A stretch of DNA of 64,000 nt from positions 1-64,000 of the forward strand of contig JBDSUJ010000090.1 of the NCBI GenBank assembly GCA_039927815.1, written 5' to 3'. Positions 17,919-26,008 of this stretch are shown piece by piece. Below the pieces are notes generated by a model. It ran no database searches and was not told where the DNA came from. It saw only the letters and a program-made list of their open reading frames with translations. The position numbers and the translations under genes are program-made. Positions within the stretch are counted from its first letter, which is position 1. Every line of letters starts with the position of its first letter. The DNA is from Croceibacterium_A sp039927815. GTDB lineage: Bacteria; Pseudomonadota; Alphaproteobacteria; Sphingomonadales; Sphingomonadaceae.

Positions 17919-18539
17919 TTACCGCAGGGGATCACTGCCCTTCGATAAGCTGTCCCTAAATAGCGGCGGTCCGCCAACTCCGGCCTCGCAGGTCTCTGCG
18001 GGGTCCCTACCTCGAACGAAATCGCGGACTTTGTGGCGTACAAACACCACTGTAACACCGGTAGCCGCGGCCGCCTCGGTATAGTTAAGTCCCCGCAAGT
18101 AAATCGACTTCAGATGGGCCTTGCTATTTCCCTCGTCTCCCCAATATTTTTGCCGCCCAACTTGCTTATCGAGCAAGGGCAAAACTTCCACAATAGATGA
18201 GGAATGCATCTGGCCACTGAACGGGCTTCGGTTTTTTAAACCATTCCACTCGATGGAGCGGCTGCGAGTAAGGGCGCATAGCCAATTCAGTTGCTTGTCT
18301 GAAGCGAACGGAAGTTCGTATGGGTTCCGAGCGACATCAACGAAGATCTTCTCTAATATCGCCTCGCTTGCAGGTCTGTCTCTCGTTATCGCGACAGAAA
18401 CGGCGAGAAGCTTTGAAGCGAACGTCTCATACAGAAGCCGTAGAGCATCAAGGCCTGCCGGCCCCACGCTGGAGACCTTGCGCGCGGTACGCGCTTGCCA
18501 CTTAGACCTCTCAAAGATTGCTTGCGATTGAGTCGCCAT
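17919..18539 (-). CDS. Divergent ECF-like RNA polymerase sigma factor
   Basis: A 206-residue protein that follows the two-domain plan of extracytoplasmic-function sigma factors. Residues of about 30-104 resemble sigma region 2 (LRLLYETFASKLLAVSVAIT, ASEAILEKIFVDVARNP, LNWLCALTRSRSIEW). Residues 140-178 resemble the region 4 helix-turn-helix (LKSIYLRGLNYTEAAAATGV, VRHKVRDFVRG). Conserved positions are altered: the usual acidic region 2 helix (AEDVLQEVF) reads SEAILEKIF, and the usual TVKSR contact reads FVRHK. The start at ATG 18539 follows AGGAAG; a GTG 12 codons upstream is possible. No anti-sigma gene is adjacent. Confidence 0.65.
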   Translation of the reverse strand: MATQSQAIFERSKWQARTARKVSSVGPAGLDALRLLYETFASKLLAVSVAITRDRPASEAILEKIFVDVARNPYELPFASDKQLNWLCALTRSRSIEWNGLKNRSPFSGQMHSSSIVEVLPLLDKQVGRQKYWGDEGNSKAHLKSIYLRGLNYTEAAAATGVTVVFVRHKVRDFVRGRDPAETCEAGVGGPPLFRDSLSKGSDPLR

Positions 18540-18714
18540 ACTGGACTTCCTGGTTCCATGCCCACGGTTGTCCACCGCCGCCGCAGCTTAACGCTCTCCC
18601 GTATTCGACCTAGGCATTTGGGCCTTTTTGATACGCCGCAGCACCAGATTGGGCAGATTGGGAACATGCCCCTGCGTTGTGGTGGGCAACTAGCGTGCCG
18701 ACCCCGCGCTACGG

Positions 18715-19644
18715 TTACAGTGTAGGGTCGAGCCTGGACCGCTGCCGGAAGCTAGTTGGATCCGCTCCAAAGGCGCGTCGAAATGCCGACGAGAACTGGC
18801 TCCGACTTGAGAAGCCGACCGCTGCGGCTACGGCTTTCACCGGGACCGAGGTTTCTTGCAAGAGCCTGGCCGCCTTTTTAAGCCTTACCGTCCGCACATA
18901 GCGAAGCGGACTTTCCCCGAACCTGGCCGCGAAGTGATGAGCAAAGCGTGCCCTGCTCATACCGGCAACACTGGCGAGCTGATCCAAGCTGTAGGCGTTC
19001 TCGGGGCACTTCAGAATAACGTCTAACGCGCGTCGCAAGCCTACCGAGCAATCGGCTGACAGTGCGAATGGCGAACTGCCGCCCGCCTCCTCAAAGTGGC
19101 TTCTTAGCATGACCACCAGTACTTGAGCCATTGCCGCTTCAACGATGCTTTTGCTGCCAATCCCGGGACTCGACAATTCGGCAAGTATGGCACCAAACAA
19201 AAGGGGCAGCATGCTGTCCCGGGAGCGAATAAAAACTGGCTCTGTCAAGTTTGCGAACGGGCCGTTAGCGCTCTCTGAATCGACCTCAAGTGCCCCGCAG
19301 CCCAGCACGAGATCGCCTTGGTTCGCACCCGCTTTAAACTTGGCAATTCCGTGTGATAACCGGCAGTTTTTCTCAGCATCAGCAACGACGTGAATGGGCC
19401 CTTGTCCATTGATAACCTTGGTAAGATGCGCCGGGATAATGGCAATTGTACCAGGGGCCAGATCCACTTTGCCCCCATCCCATTGAATGGAGCCTTCGCC
19501 GCGCAGCACGAAGTGCACCACGACCAATTCGCTTGGAGCGCACTTCAAGGCGAATCCCGCTTCGAGCTCACACACCGCAAAAGCATTCAAGTTGACATCG
19601 AGAGTCCTGATGAGGTTCTCAAGATTCGAACGCGTCATTTGCAT
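18715..19644 (-). CDS. AraC-family transcriptional regulator
   Basis: A 309-residue regulator. The N-terminal half is a cupin-like ligand domain (VVHFVLRGEGSIQW, LAPGTIAIIPAH). The C-terminal 100 residues hold two helix-turn-helix motifs: LDQLASVAGMSRARFAHHFAARFGESPLRYV and PVKAVAAAVGFSSRSQFSSAFRRAFGADPTSFR. This cupin_6-type layout is common in regulators of detoxification and redox genes. Its base composition, like that of the sigma-like gene beside it, looks lower in G+C than the neighbourhood, hinting at transfer. The likely target is unknown; the nearest enzyme gene is the glutathionyl-hydroquinone reductase upstream on the same strand. Confidence 0.9.
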   Translation of the reverse strand: MQMTRSNLENLIRTLDVNLNAFAVCELEAGFALKCAPSELVVVHFVLRGEGSIQWDGGKVDLAPGTIAIIPAHLTKVINGQGPIHVVADAEKNCRLSHGIAKFKAGANQGDLVLGCGALEVDSESANGPFANLTEPVFIRSRDSMLPLLFGAILAELSSPGIGSKSIVEAAMAQVLVVMLRSHFEEAGGSSPFALSADCSVGLRRALDVILKCPENAYSLDQLASVAGMSRARFAHHFAARFGESPLRYVRTVRLKKAARLLQETSVPVKAVAAAVGFSSRSQFSSAFRRAFGADPTSFRQRSRLDPTL

Positions 19645-19740
19645 TGAGCACAGGTACCATCGCCGAAACGGCTAAGCCATCCAGCTATTTAGGGTTTATC
19701 CGCTTGGCTGGTAATTGAGCTGGACGATGGTGTTTGATCG

Positions 19741-19765
19741 GGCGTCGCACTGGACGCCGTTTTTT
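19741..19765 (+). terminator. Rho-independent terminator with no upstream plus-strand gene
   Basis: GGCGTC-GCACTG-GACGCC forms a six-pair hairpin followed by GTTTTTT, reading on the plus strand. The genes on both sides are on the minus strand, and the minus reading has no T tract. The terminator therefore has no evident client; a short plus-strand RNA starting in or before 19645-19740 is one explanation. Confidence 0.6.
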
Positions 19766-19820
19766 GTTGAGCCCAAGTTGATCATCCAAACGGCCATCCA
19801 TCGCGAGGCTCAGGACGGCC

Positions 19821-20798
19821 TCAGGCGTCCCGCTCCATCACACCCCGCCCCGGCACTCGCTCGCGGCCATGCGGGGTGGCCAGGTCGAGCGCGGGGCCGA
19901 TTGGATAGACGCCGTGCTTGTCGGTCAGCGCGTAGTAATTGCGCTTGATCTCCGCCAGCTTCACGGTCGCGGCGATGCCCGGCCACTGGTAAAGTTCGCG
20001 TAGATAGCCCGATAGCGCCGGATAATCCTCGATCCGCCGCAAGTTGCACTTGAACGCACCGTGATAGCCGACATCGAACCGCACCAGCGTGGTGAACGCG
20101 CGCCAGTCTGCCTCGGTCAGCCAATCGCCGGTGAGATAGCGGGTGTGTACGAGCTGAGCCTCCATCGCGTCGAGCGTTGCGAACACCTCGCGCGCGGCTT
20201 CTTCGTAGGCATCCTGCGTGCTGGCGAAGCCGGCCCGGTAGACCCCGTTGTTGAGCCCGGGATATATCAGCGCGTTCCAGCGCTCGATTTCGGTCCGCAG
20301 CGGCTCGGGATAGAAATCGCTGCGGTTGCCGGTCACCCCGTCGAACGCGCTGTTGAACATGCGGATGATGTCCGCGCTCTCGTTGTTGACGATGCGCTGC
20401 GTCTTCTTGTCCCACAGCGTCGGCACCGTGGCCTTGCCGGTGTAGTGCGCGTCATGTTTCTGATAGACCCGGTATAGCGGGTGCGGAACCGTAAACGGCG
20501 CGATGGTGTCGTCCTCGAAGATCCACCCCTGGTCGCCGATGACACCGTGCGAGGCGGACAGCGAGATGACGCCCTCAAGGCCCTTGAGCACGCGGTAAGC
20601 CGTGGCGCGCGACGCCCACGGGCACACCCAGGCGACGAACAAGTGATAGCGTCCGGCCTCGGCGGGAAACTCCGCGGCAGGATCGGGCGAGATCCAGTTT
20701 CGCAGCGGGCTGTCGATCCGCCGAAACCGTCCGTCCTCCCCGATCTCTTCGGCCGCAGGCGGCGAATCGCGCCAGACCCCCTCATAGAGCTGTGACAT
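19821..20798 (-). CDS. Glutathionyl-hydroquinone reductase (YqjG/xenobiotic reductase type)
   Basis: A 325-residue Omega/Xi-class glutathione transferase. The catalytic Cys is in FVAWVCPWASRA (Cys59 of CPWA). Other marks are VPTLWDKKTQRIVNNESADIIRMFN near residue 125, and RYLTGDWLTEADWRAFTTLVRFD with YHGAFKCNLRRIEDYP near 225. The enzyme reduces glutathionyl-hydroquinones to hydroquinone with glutathione; in sphingomonads PcpF is the classical case. The usual length is about 320-330. It lies downstream of the AraC-type regulator (gap 176 bases), but no quinone-producing dioxygenase is close. Confidence 0.9.
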   Translation of the reverse strand: MSQLYEGVWRDSPPAAEEIGEDGRFRRIDSPLRNWISPDPAAEFPAEAGRYHLFVAWVCPWASRATAYRVLKGLEGVISLSASHGVIGDQGWIFEDDTIAPFTVPHPLYRVYQKHDAHYTGKATVPTLWDKKTQRIVNNESADIIRMFNSAFDGVTGNRSDFYPEPLRTEIERWNALIYPGLNNGVYRAGFASTQDAYEEAAREVFATLDAMEAQLVHTRYLTGDWLTEADWRAFTTLVRFDVGYHGAFKCNLRRIEDYPALSGYLRELYQWPGIAATVKLAEIKRNYYALTDKHGVYPIGPALDLATPHGRERVPGRGVMERDA

Positions 20799-20883
20799 GC
20801 ATGCTCCTCTTGCCCGGCGCTTGCCTTAGGCGATTGCTAGCACCGCTCAACCCGCTAACCTGCGAATAAGGGGAGATGCGGCG

Positions 20884-21309
20884 ATGCGCATCAGATGGGG
20901 CCGAGCGATCGTGGCGGTGTTGGCCGCCGAAGTTGTCGGAGTGTTGATCCTGGCGGGTCTGGTGGCCGCGTTCGGCCCGGGTGGGTATGAGCGGTCGCTA
21001 GCCTATGCCAACGGCTTGGGGCTGTGGGTGGGGCCGATTTCCGGCTTCGTATTGATCCCGCTCGGCGCATGGTGGACGGCACGCGCCGCAGAGGCGGCCT
21101 GGCGAATGCAAAATGCGATGATCGTCGGCGTGCTTGCCGCAGCGCTCGACCTTGCGCTTGCGGCGGCGCTTGGCGCGGGATTGGTCTGGCTGCTGATCGT
21201 CTCCAACGCGCTGCGCCTGGCCGGCGCGGCGATCGGTGGCTGGCTGGCTGCGCGGAGGCCTACTCCTTCAGCAGTGTCTTCGCCTTCGGACTCTTCTCCA
21301 GCAGCTTGA
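20884..21309 (+). CDS. Small integral membrane hypothetical protein
   Basis: A 141-residue protein with four predicted membrane helices: residues of about 8-30, 44-63, 76-100 and 102-125. It has WTARAAEAAWRMQN between helices 2 and 3 and a Ser/Pro-rich tail. The start ATG follows GGGGAGATGCGGCG. I do not recognise a family. The last 50 bases overlap the end of the convergent topoisomerase gene, an unusually long convergent overlap, so the true C-terminus might be shorter if this frame is altered. Confidence 0.6.
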   Translation: MRIRWGRAIVAVLAAEVVGVLILAGLVAAFGPGGYERSLAYANGLGLWVGPISGFVLIPLGAWWTARAAEAAWRMQNAMIVGVLAAALDLALAAALGAGLVWLLIVSNALRLAGAAIGGWLAARRPTPSAVSSPSDSSPAA

Positions 21310-22273
21310 TCAGCGCGCGCTCATAACGGTCGAGCCGCTTGACTGAGCGTGGCAGCTTGAGCCGCGCGCGCCATTTCTGCTGGCGGTCGACCAGCGCGAT
21401 CACCGCCGGGTGGATATAGCTCTTGCGCGCCATCGCCGGGGTGTTGCCGAGATGCTCGCTGACCAGAGTGGTCAGCTCCTTTATCGTCAGCGGGTGCTCG
21501 GCTTCGGCCAACAGCCGGAACGCCAGCACGCTGGCGTGCCAAGTGCGGAAATTCTTGGCGGTGAAGTGCCCGCCCATCGCGTCACCCAGATAGGCATTGA
21601 CGTCGCCCGAGCCGATCGGATGCGCCGCGCCCGTATCATCGAGGTACTGGAACAGATGCTGGCCCGGCAGGTCCTGCATCTTGCGCACCACGCCGGCCAG
21701 CGCCTTGTCGCTGATAGCGGTCTCGCGCAGGACGCCGCTCTTGGCCTTGAAGCGCAGTTTGAGCGTGGTGCCGCTGACTTTCGCATGGCGGCGCAACAAC
21801 GTGGTGGCGCCAAAGCTCTTGTTGGCCTTGGCGTAACTCTCGTTACCGACCCGGATCGCCCCTAGATCGAGCAGCCGCAGCACGCTGGCGACGGCCTTGT
21901 CGCGGTTCAACTTGCGGCTCGCGAGATGTTTTTCGACTCGCTTGCGGGCCTTGGGAAGGCGGCGCCCGAACTCCGCGCAATGGTCGAACTTTTCAGCTTC
22001 CTGACGGGTGCGGAATTCTGGGTTGTATCGGTACTGCTTACGTCCCTTCGCGTCGATTCCGGTTGCCAGCAGATGCCCGCAATCGCTCGGGCAGTACCAC
22101 GCCTGGGTATAGGCCGGCGGCAACGCGACCTTGTTCAGCCGATCGATATGCGCACGGTCGGTGATCCGCTGCCCATCGGGCGCGTAGTACGCCCATCCGT
22201 GGGTCATCTTCTTGCGGGTGATGCCGGGCCCGCTGTCTTCGACATATTCGAGCGATGCGGGGAGCGTGGCCAT
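21260..22273 (-). CDS. DNA topoisomerase IB
   Basis: A 337-residue poxvirus-type type IB topoisomerase that relaxes supercoils by nicking one strand through a 3'-phosphotyrosyl link. The active-site tyrosine is in ARKSYIHP (Tyr286). Catalytic-domain marks are GAIRVGNESYAKANKSFGATTL (Arg of RVGNE) and the AKNFRTWHASV helix with the second Arg/His. The N-terminal domain carries YAPDGQRITD and ALPPAYTQAWYCP. The start is set at ATG 22273 after AGGGCGG; the frame runs 19 basic codons further. It overlaps the small membrane gene by 50 bases at its 3' end. Confidence 0.93.
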   Translation of the reverse strand: MATLPASLEYVEDSGPGITRKKMTHGWAYYAPDGQRITDRAHIDRLNKVALPPAYTQAWYCPSDCGHLLATGIDAKGRKQYRYNPEFRTRQEAEKFDHCAEFGRRLPKARKRVEKHLASRKLNRDKAVASVLRLLDLGAIRVGNESYAKANKSFGATTLLRRHAKVSGTTLKLRFKAKSGVLRETAISDKALAGVVRKMQDLPGQHLFQYLDDTGAAHPIGSGDVNAYLGDAMGGHFTAKNFRTWHASVLAFRLLAEAEHPLTIKELTTLVSEHLGNTPAMARKSYIHPAVIALVDRQQKWRARLKLPRSVKRLDRYERALIKLLEKSPKAKTLLKE

Positions 22274-22310
22274 GGCCGCCCTAACGGCTTTGCGCCGCTT
22301 GCGGTTCCGC

Positions 22311-23321
22311 TTACCTCGCAACAGCCTCAAGGACGCTGGGGCCCATCGGGTTTGGCGTAACTCGTTCGAGGCAGAAATCTGCCTTCAGCAGCAGCGCCTC
22401 GAACTCCACCAGCTTGCGCTCGCGCCCGGTGGACCACACCAGCATGGCCATGTCGGTGCCCAGGCTTTCGGTTGGCTCGGGCCGGTTGGAAAGCACGTGC
22501 TCAATCAACACCAACCGCCCGCCCGGCTTGATGGACTCCCGGATGCGCGACAGGATCTGCACGCATTCATGGTCGTCCCAATCGTGGAGGATCTGCTTGA
22601 CCGTGTAGAGATCGGCCGCGGGCACGCTGTCGAAGAAGCTGCCGCTCGCTAGCTCGACCCGGCCCGCCAGCGGCGAGGCCGCGATACCCGGTCGAGCGAG
22701 ATCGACGACATCGGGCAGGTCGAACAAGATTCCGCGGGTACCAGGATATTCTTGCAGCACCGCCAGTAGCAAGTCGCCCATGCTGCCGCCGACATCCGCC
22801 ACGCTTTCGAACGGCACGAACCGATGGTTGGCGAACAGGAAACGAGTCACGCGCCGGGTCATGAAGCCCATGAAAACGCCAAACAGCGCGGCGCGTTCGG
22901 GATTGCGGCTGAAGTATTCGAACACTGGCGAACCAAACTGCACCTCGAACGCGGTGCGGCCCTGCTCTAGCGCCGGCAGCAGTTGCGAAGCGGCGAGCGA
23001 CGAGGTTTCGACGTTGGCCAGCAGCCCCGCCGCTTCGCGCATCATCCGGGTGCGGTTGTTGGCACGAAACCGGCCCTCGGCGTCCCGATCGACCAGGCCG
23101 TGGGCGAGCAGGTAATCGAGGATGCGGCCAAGCTTTTCTGGGGTCAGCCCGTGCCGCGCCGCCAGGGTGCCGAGGTCGGCAGGCCCCTCAAGAAGCGTGT
23201 CCGTGACGCCCGCGCGGTTGAGGGCGTTGATCGTGGCGGTTCCGAACACCGCACCGTTGAGCCAGTTGAACAGCTTGTCCGGACTGTCGAAATATTCGCC
23301 GATCGGGCGCACTGGGTCCAT
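22311..23321 (-). CDS. SAM-dependent O-methyltransferase with dimerisation domain
   Basis: A 336-residue enzyme of the hydroxyneurosporene/caffeate O-methyltransferase type. The N-terminal winged-helix dimerisation domain includes FNWLNGAVFGTATINALNRAG. The Rossmann part has FESVADVGGSMGDLL, ILFDLPDVV, and VKQILHDWDDHECVQIL with the catalytic His, then PGGRLVLIEHVL. The substrate is probably a phenol or a polyketide. The start at ATG 23321 follows AGGGG. No pigment or polyketide genes adjoin. The window has a second member at 60600-61694. Confidence 0.85.
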   Translation of the reverse strand: MDPVRPIGEYFDSPDKLFNWLNGAVFGTATINALNRAGVTDTLLEGPADLGTLAARHGLTPEKLGRILDYLLAHGLVDRDAEGRFRANNRTRMMREAAGLLANVETSSLAASQLLPALEQGRTAFEVQFGSPVFEYFSRNPERAALFGVFMGFMTRRVTRFLFANHRFVPFESVADVGGSMGDLLLAVLQEYPGTRGILFDLPDVVDLARPGIAASPLAGRVELASGSFFDSVPAADLYTVKQILHDWDDHECVQILSRIRESIKPGGRLVLIEHVLSNRPEPTESLGTDMAMLVWSTGRERKLVEFEALLLKADFCLERVTPNPMGPSVLEAVAR

Positions 23322-23508
23322 GATTTCGCCCCTGGATCGATCCAGATGCCACGATGGCACACGGCGCCTGTAGCTGCACACGATTTCGCCGACGTGCTGC
23401 CCAGCAAGAACACCTGGCGGGACGGCAATCCTCCAGGCGCTTGTCGGTGCCACCAACCGACCCCATTATTGGTCGACCAAGCCGCAGCCAGCAGGAGCGC
23501 CCGCGCCC

Positions 23509-24384
23509 ATGTCGACCACCTCCGATGTCTATACTCCGCCCAAGGTGTGGGACTACGATCCCGAGAACGGCGGCCAGTTCGCGGGTATCAACCGGCCGAC
23601 CGCAGGTGCGCGCGAGGACCGGGAGCTGCCGGTCGGCGAGCATCCTTTCCAGCTCTATTCACTGGGCACGCCCAATGGCCAGAAAGTCACAATCCTGTTC
23701 GAGGAGCTGCTCGCGGCCGGCTTCAGCGAAGCCGAGTACGACGCCTGGCAGATCAAGATTTTCGCCGCCGATCAATTCACGTCGGGCTTCGTCGCCATCA
23801 ACCCCAACTCCAAGATTCCCGCGCTGGTCGACCGGTCGGGCCCCGCGCCGTTCAGGGTGTTCGAGAGCGGCGCGATCCTGCTCCATCTGGCTGAGAAGTT
23901 CGATTTCCTGCTGCCCAAGACCAACCCGGCGCGCGCCGAAACAATGAGCTGGCTGATGTGGCAGATGGGCAGCGCGCCTTTCATGGGTGGAGGGTTCGGG
24001 CATTTCTACGTCTACGCGCCCGAACGCTACAAATACCCGATCGACCGCTATGCGATGGAGACCAAACGCCTGTTCGCAGTGGCGGACATGCAGCTGGGCC
24101 GGACCGAATACCTGGCGGGTGACTATTCGATCGCCGACATCGCCGCCTATACCTGGCTGGGTAACCTGTACCACGGCGCCTACAACCGCTGCGACGTGTT
24201 CCTTGGGCTGGACAAATACGCAAACGTCGGCCGCTGGGTGAAGACGATCGACGCGCGCCCGGGGGTCATCCGCGGGCGGCTGGTCAATACCCAAAGCGGG
24301 CTGGCCGAGCGCCATTCGGCAGCGGATTTCGACGCGCTCGACCGCGACCTGTTCGATCCGGTGAGGAAGCGGCCCGACTTCTGA
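23509..24384 (+). CDS. yghU: YghU-type glutathione S-transferase (disulfide-bond oxidoreductase)
   Basis: A 291-residue Nu-class transferase. The N-terminal extension carries PPKVWDYDPENGGQFAGINRPTAG, which closely follows YghU. The thioredoxin half has LYSLGTPNGQKVTILFEEL and INPNSKIPALVDRSG, and the helical half has ESGAILLHLAEKF, YLAGDYSIADIAAYTW and NVGRWVKTIDARPGV. These enzymes show disulfide reductase activity using two glutathiones and peroxide reduction. It is divergent from the O-methyltransferase with 187 bases between, where both promoters should lie. Confidence 0.9.
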   Translation: MSTTSDVYTPPKVWDYDPENGGQFAGINRPTAGAREDRELPVGEHPFQLYSLGTPNGQKVTILFEELLAAGFSEAEYDAWQIKIFAADQFTSGFVAINPNSKIPALVDRSGPAPFRVFESGAILLHLAEKFDFLLPKTNPARAETMSWLMWQMGSAPFMGGGFGHFYVYAPERYKYPIDRYAMETKRLFAVADMQLGRTEYLAGDYSIADIAAYTWLGNLYHGAYNRCDVFLGLDKYANVGRWVKTIDARPGVIRGRLVNTQSGLAERHSAADFDALDRDLFDPVRKRPDF

Positions 24385-24460
24385 CGCTTTGGCAAACGCG
24401 CGTTCGCGCTGGCCGGTTGCGCGCGCCGCGTCGGCCGGTTAGGGCGCGCGCCACGCCTGC

Positions 24461-24535
24461 TGGGGCGTCGCCAAGTGGTAAGGCACCGGCTTTTGATGCC
24501 GGCATTCGCAGGTTCGAACCCTGCCGCCCCAGCCA
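24461..24535 (+). tRNA. tRNA-Gln (TTG anticodon)
   Basis: A 75-base cloverleaf. The acceptor stem TGGGGCG pairs with CGCCCCA, followed by G and an encoded CCA. The anticodon stem CCGGC/GCCGG encloses the loop TTTTGAT, giving anticodon TTG, which reads CAA (and CAG by wobble). The T arm is GCAGG-TTCGAAC-CCTGC. It lies between the yghU-type gene and the VOC gene. Confidence 0.96.
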
Positions 24536-24558
24536 GCCGTGGCCCGACAGGAGCGCCC

Positions 24559-24936
24559 ATGACCGGCCTGCGTCTCGCCTTCTTCAAGCTAAACGTGCCA
24601 GCGATGCCGCAGGCGCTCGAGTTTTGGCACACCGCGTTCGGATTTGCGGTCACCCAGACATTCGACGAGCCCGGATTCCTCGAACATATTCTTGTCTTCC
24701 CGGGGCAGGAGGACGGCCCCAGCCTGATGCTGGTCACCTACAAGGACGGCCGCGAAGTTACCCCTGGCCCGGGGCACGGCCCGGTTGGGCTTACGTGTGA
24801 CGACATTGCCGCAGCGCATGCGCGAGCCGAGACGGCCGGTGCGCGGCCGGTCACCGGGATCTTCGCGGTCGGCGCGGTCAAGGTCGCGATCCTGCTCAGC
24901 CCCGACGGTCACGAGATCGAGCTGGTCGAACTGTGA
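24559..24936 (+). CDS. VOC (glyoxalase/bleomycin resistance-like) family protein
   Basis: A 125-residue protein with the two beta-alpha-beta-beta-beta halves of the vicinal-oxygen-chelate fold: LRLAFFKLNVPAMPQALEFWHTAFGF, then GLTCDDIAAAHARAETAGA and AILLSPDGHEIELVEL. Candidate metal residues are His in LEHILVF and the terminal Glu of HEIELVE. The start ATG 24559 has GGAG seven bases before it. The frame runs upstream through the tRNA, which rules out the longer form. Its activity cannot be named. It converges on the LysR gene, which ends one base after it. Confidence 0.8.
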   Translation: MTGLRLAFFKLNVPAMPQALEFWHTAFGFAVTQTFDEPGFLEHILVFPGQEDGPSLMLVTYKDGREVTPGPGHGPVGLTCDDIAAAHARAETAGARPVTGIFAVGAVKVAILLSPDGHEIELVEL

Positions 24937-24937
24937 G

Positions 24938-25891
24938 CTACGCGGCGGTCATTTCCCCGGCGGTAACCTCGATCGTCAGATAGTTGGGGTCCTGCAGGAC
25001 GCTGGAGAGCAGGAACGCCTCCACAGCGTCGCGCTGCGGGTCGGCCGCGGGGTTCTTGCGGAACCCCAGCAAGCGCCAGTTTTCCAGCGGGTGGAGCACC
25101 ACCACCTCGCCGCGCATCTCGAGCGGCAGGACCGCGTCGGAAAACGACGCCACCCCGACCCCGCGTTCGAGCATCGCGGCCATGACATCGTAATACTGGG
25201 TGTGGCCGATCACCCGGCGTGGGCGGATGCCGCATTCGTGCAGCAGCTTGAGGACCTCGCGTTCCTGCGTGCTGGCGGCGAGCGGCATGATGAACGGCAG
25301 GCCCGCGATGACTTCGGCTGACAGCGGCGGCGCATTCCCGTCAAGGAACTTGCGGTGCCCGTAGATGCCGCCGCGGATCAGCGCCAGTTGGCGCCAGTAG
25401 GGCTCGACGGCAAGGCTGTCGCGCCGGTGGATCAGCGCGAAATCGTAACGTCCGTCCTGGATCCCGCGGCCTGCCGTGCCGCCCGGCGGCTGGGCCTCGA
25501 ACGCCAGCTCGATCCGCGGGTTGTCCGTGAAGAACCGGTCAAGCTTGGCGCGGACGAAACCATCGAGAAGCCCCTGCCCGATGAGCACCCGGTAATGCAC
25601 TGGTTGATCCCCCGCCTCGCCAGCGCGGCGATGGCGGGCGAGCGCCTCGGCCGCCGCCGCGAACGTGCGATAATCCTCAAGGAACGCCATCCCCTCGGAC
25701 GTCGGCACTGGCCGCTGTCCGGGCCGCCGGGCGAACAGCGCCACCCCGAGCTGTTGTTCGAGCGCCTTGATCTGGTTGCTCACCGACGCCTGCGAAATGG
25801 CGAGGCTATCGGCGCTGCGGCGAAAGCTGCGTGTGGTGCACAAGCTGGCGAACACTTCGAGCTGGCGCAGGGTAAAGGGCAAGTTGGGCAT
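24938..25891 (-). CDS. LysR-family regulator, divergent from the TonB-dependent receptor
   Basis: A 317-residue LysR-type regulator. The N-terminal helix-turn-helix is TLRQLEVFASLCTTRSFRRSADSLAISQASVSNQIKALE; the inducer-binding domain follows (VLIGQGLLDGFVRAKLDRFF, FALIHRRDSLAVEP, LPFIMPLAASTQE). The start is set at ATG 25891 after GGGGGA; another ATG six codons upstream is possible. It is divergent from the TonB receptor gene with 117 bases between, the classical arrangement for a regulator of the receptor-sulfatase-transporter group. Confidence 0.9.
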   Translation of the reverse strand: MPNLPFTLRQLEVFASLCTTRSFRRSADSLAISQASVSNQIKALEQQLGVALFARRPGQRPVPTSEGMAFLEDYRTFAAAAEALARHRRAGEAGDQPVHYRVLIGQGLLDGFVRAKLDRFFTDNPRIELAFEAQPPGGTAGRGIQDGRYDFALIHRRDSLAVEPYWRQLALIRGGIYGHRKFLDGNAPPLSAEVIAGLPFIMPLAASTQEREVLKLLHECGIRPRRVIGHTQYYDVMAAMLERGVGVASFSDAVLPLEMRGEVVVLHPLENWRLLGFRKNPAADPQRDAVEAFLLSSVLQDPNYLTIEVTAGEMTAA

Positions 25892-26008
25892 TATCGGTTC
25901 CCCCGGCATGAGATAACCTGCAATCTATCGCCTGTCATCACTTTGCCATGCGTTGCTTTGTCCCCGCCAGATGCGCCAAGTTGGCCCTAATAACAGGGGG
26001 GATGATCG

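Noticed and set aside
17312..17959. Plus-strand frame of 215 codons
   Set aside because: Antisense to the GMC gene start, low-complexity Arg/Pro-rich, no ribosome site or motif.
15025..19720. Shared 13-base string CCGCTTGGCTGGT near 15035 and 19700
   Set aside because: A match of this length is expected by chance in 64 kb, and the flanks differ.
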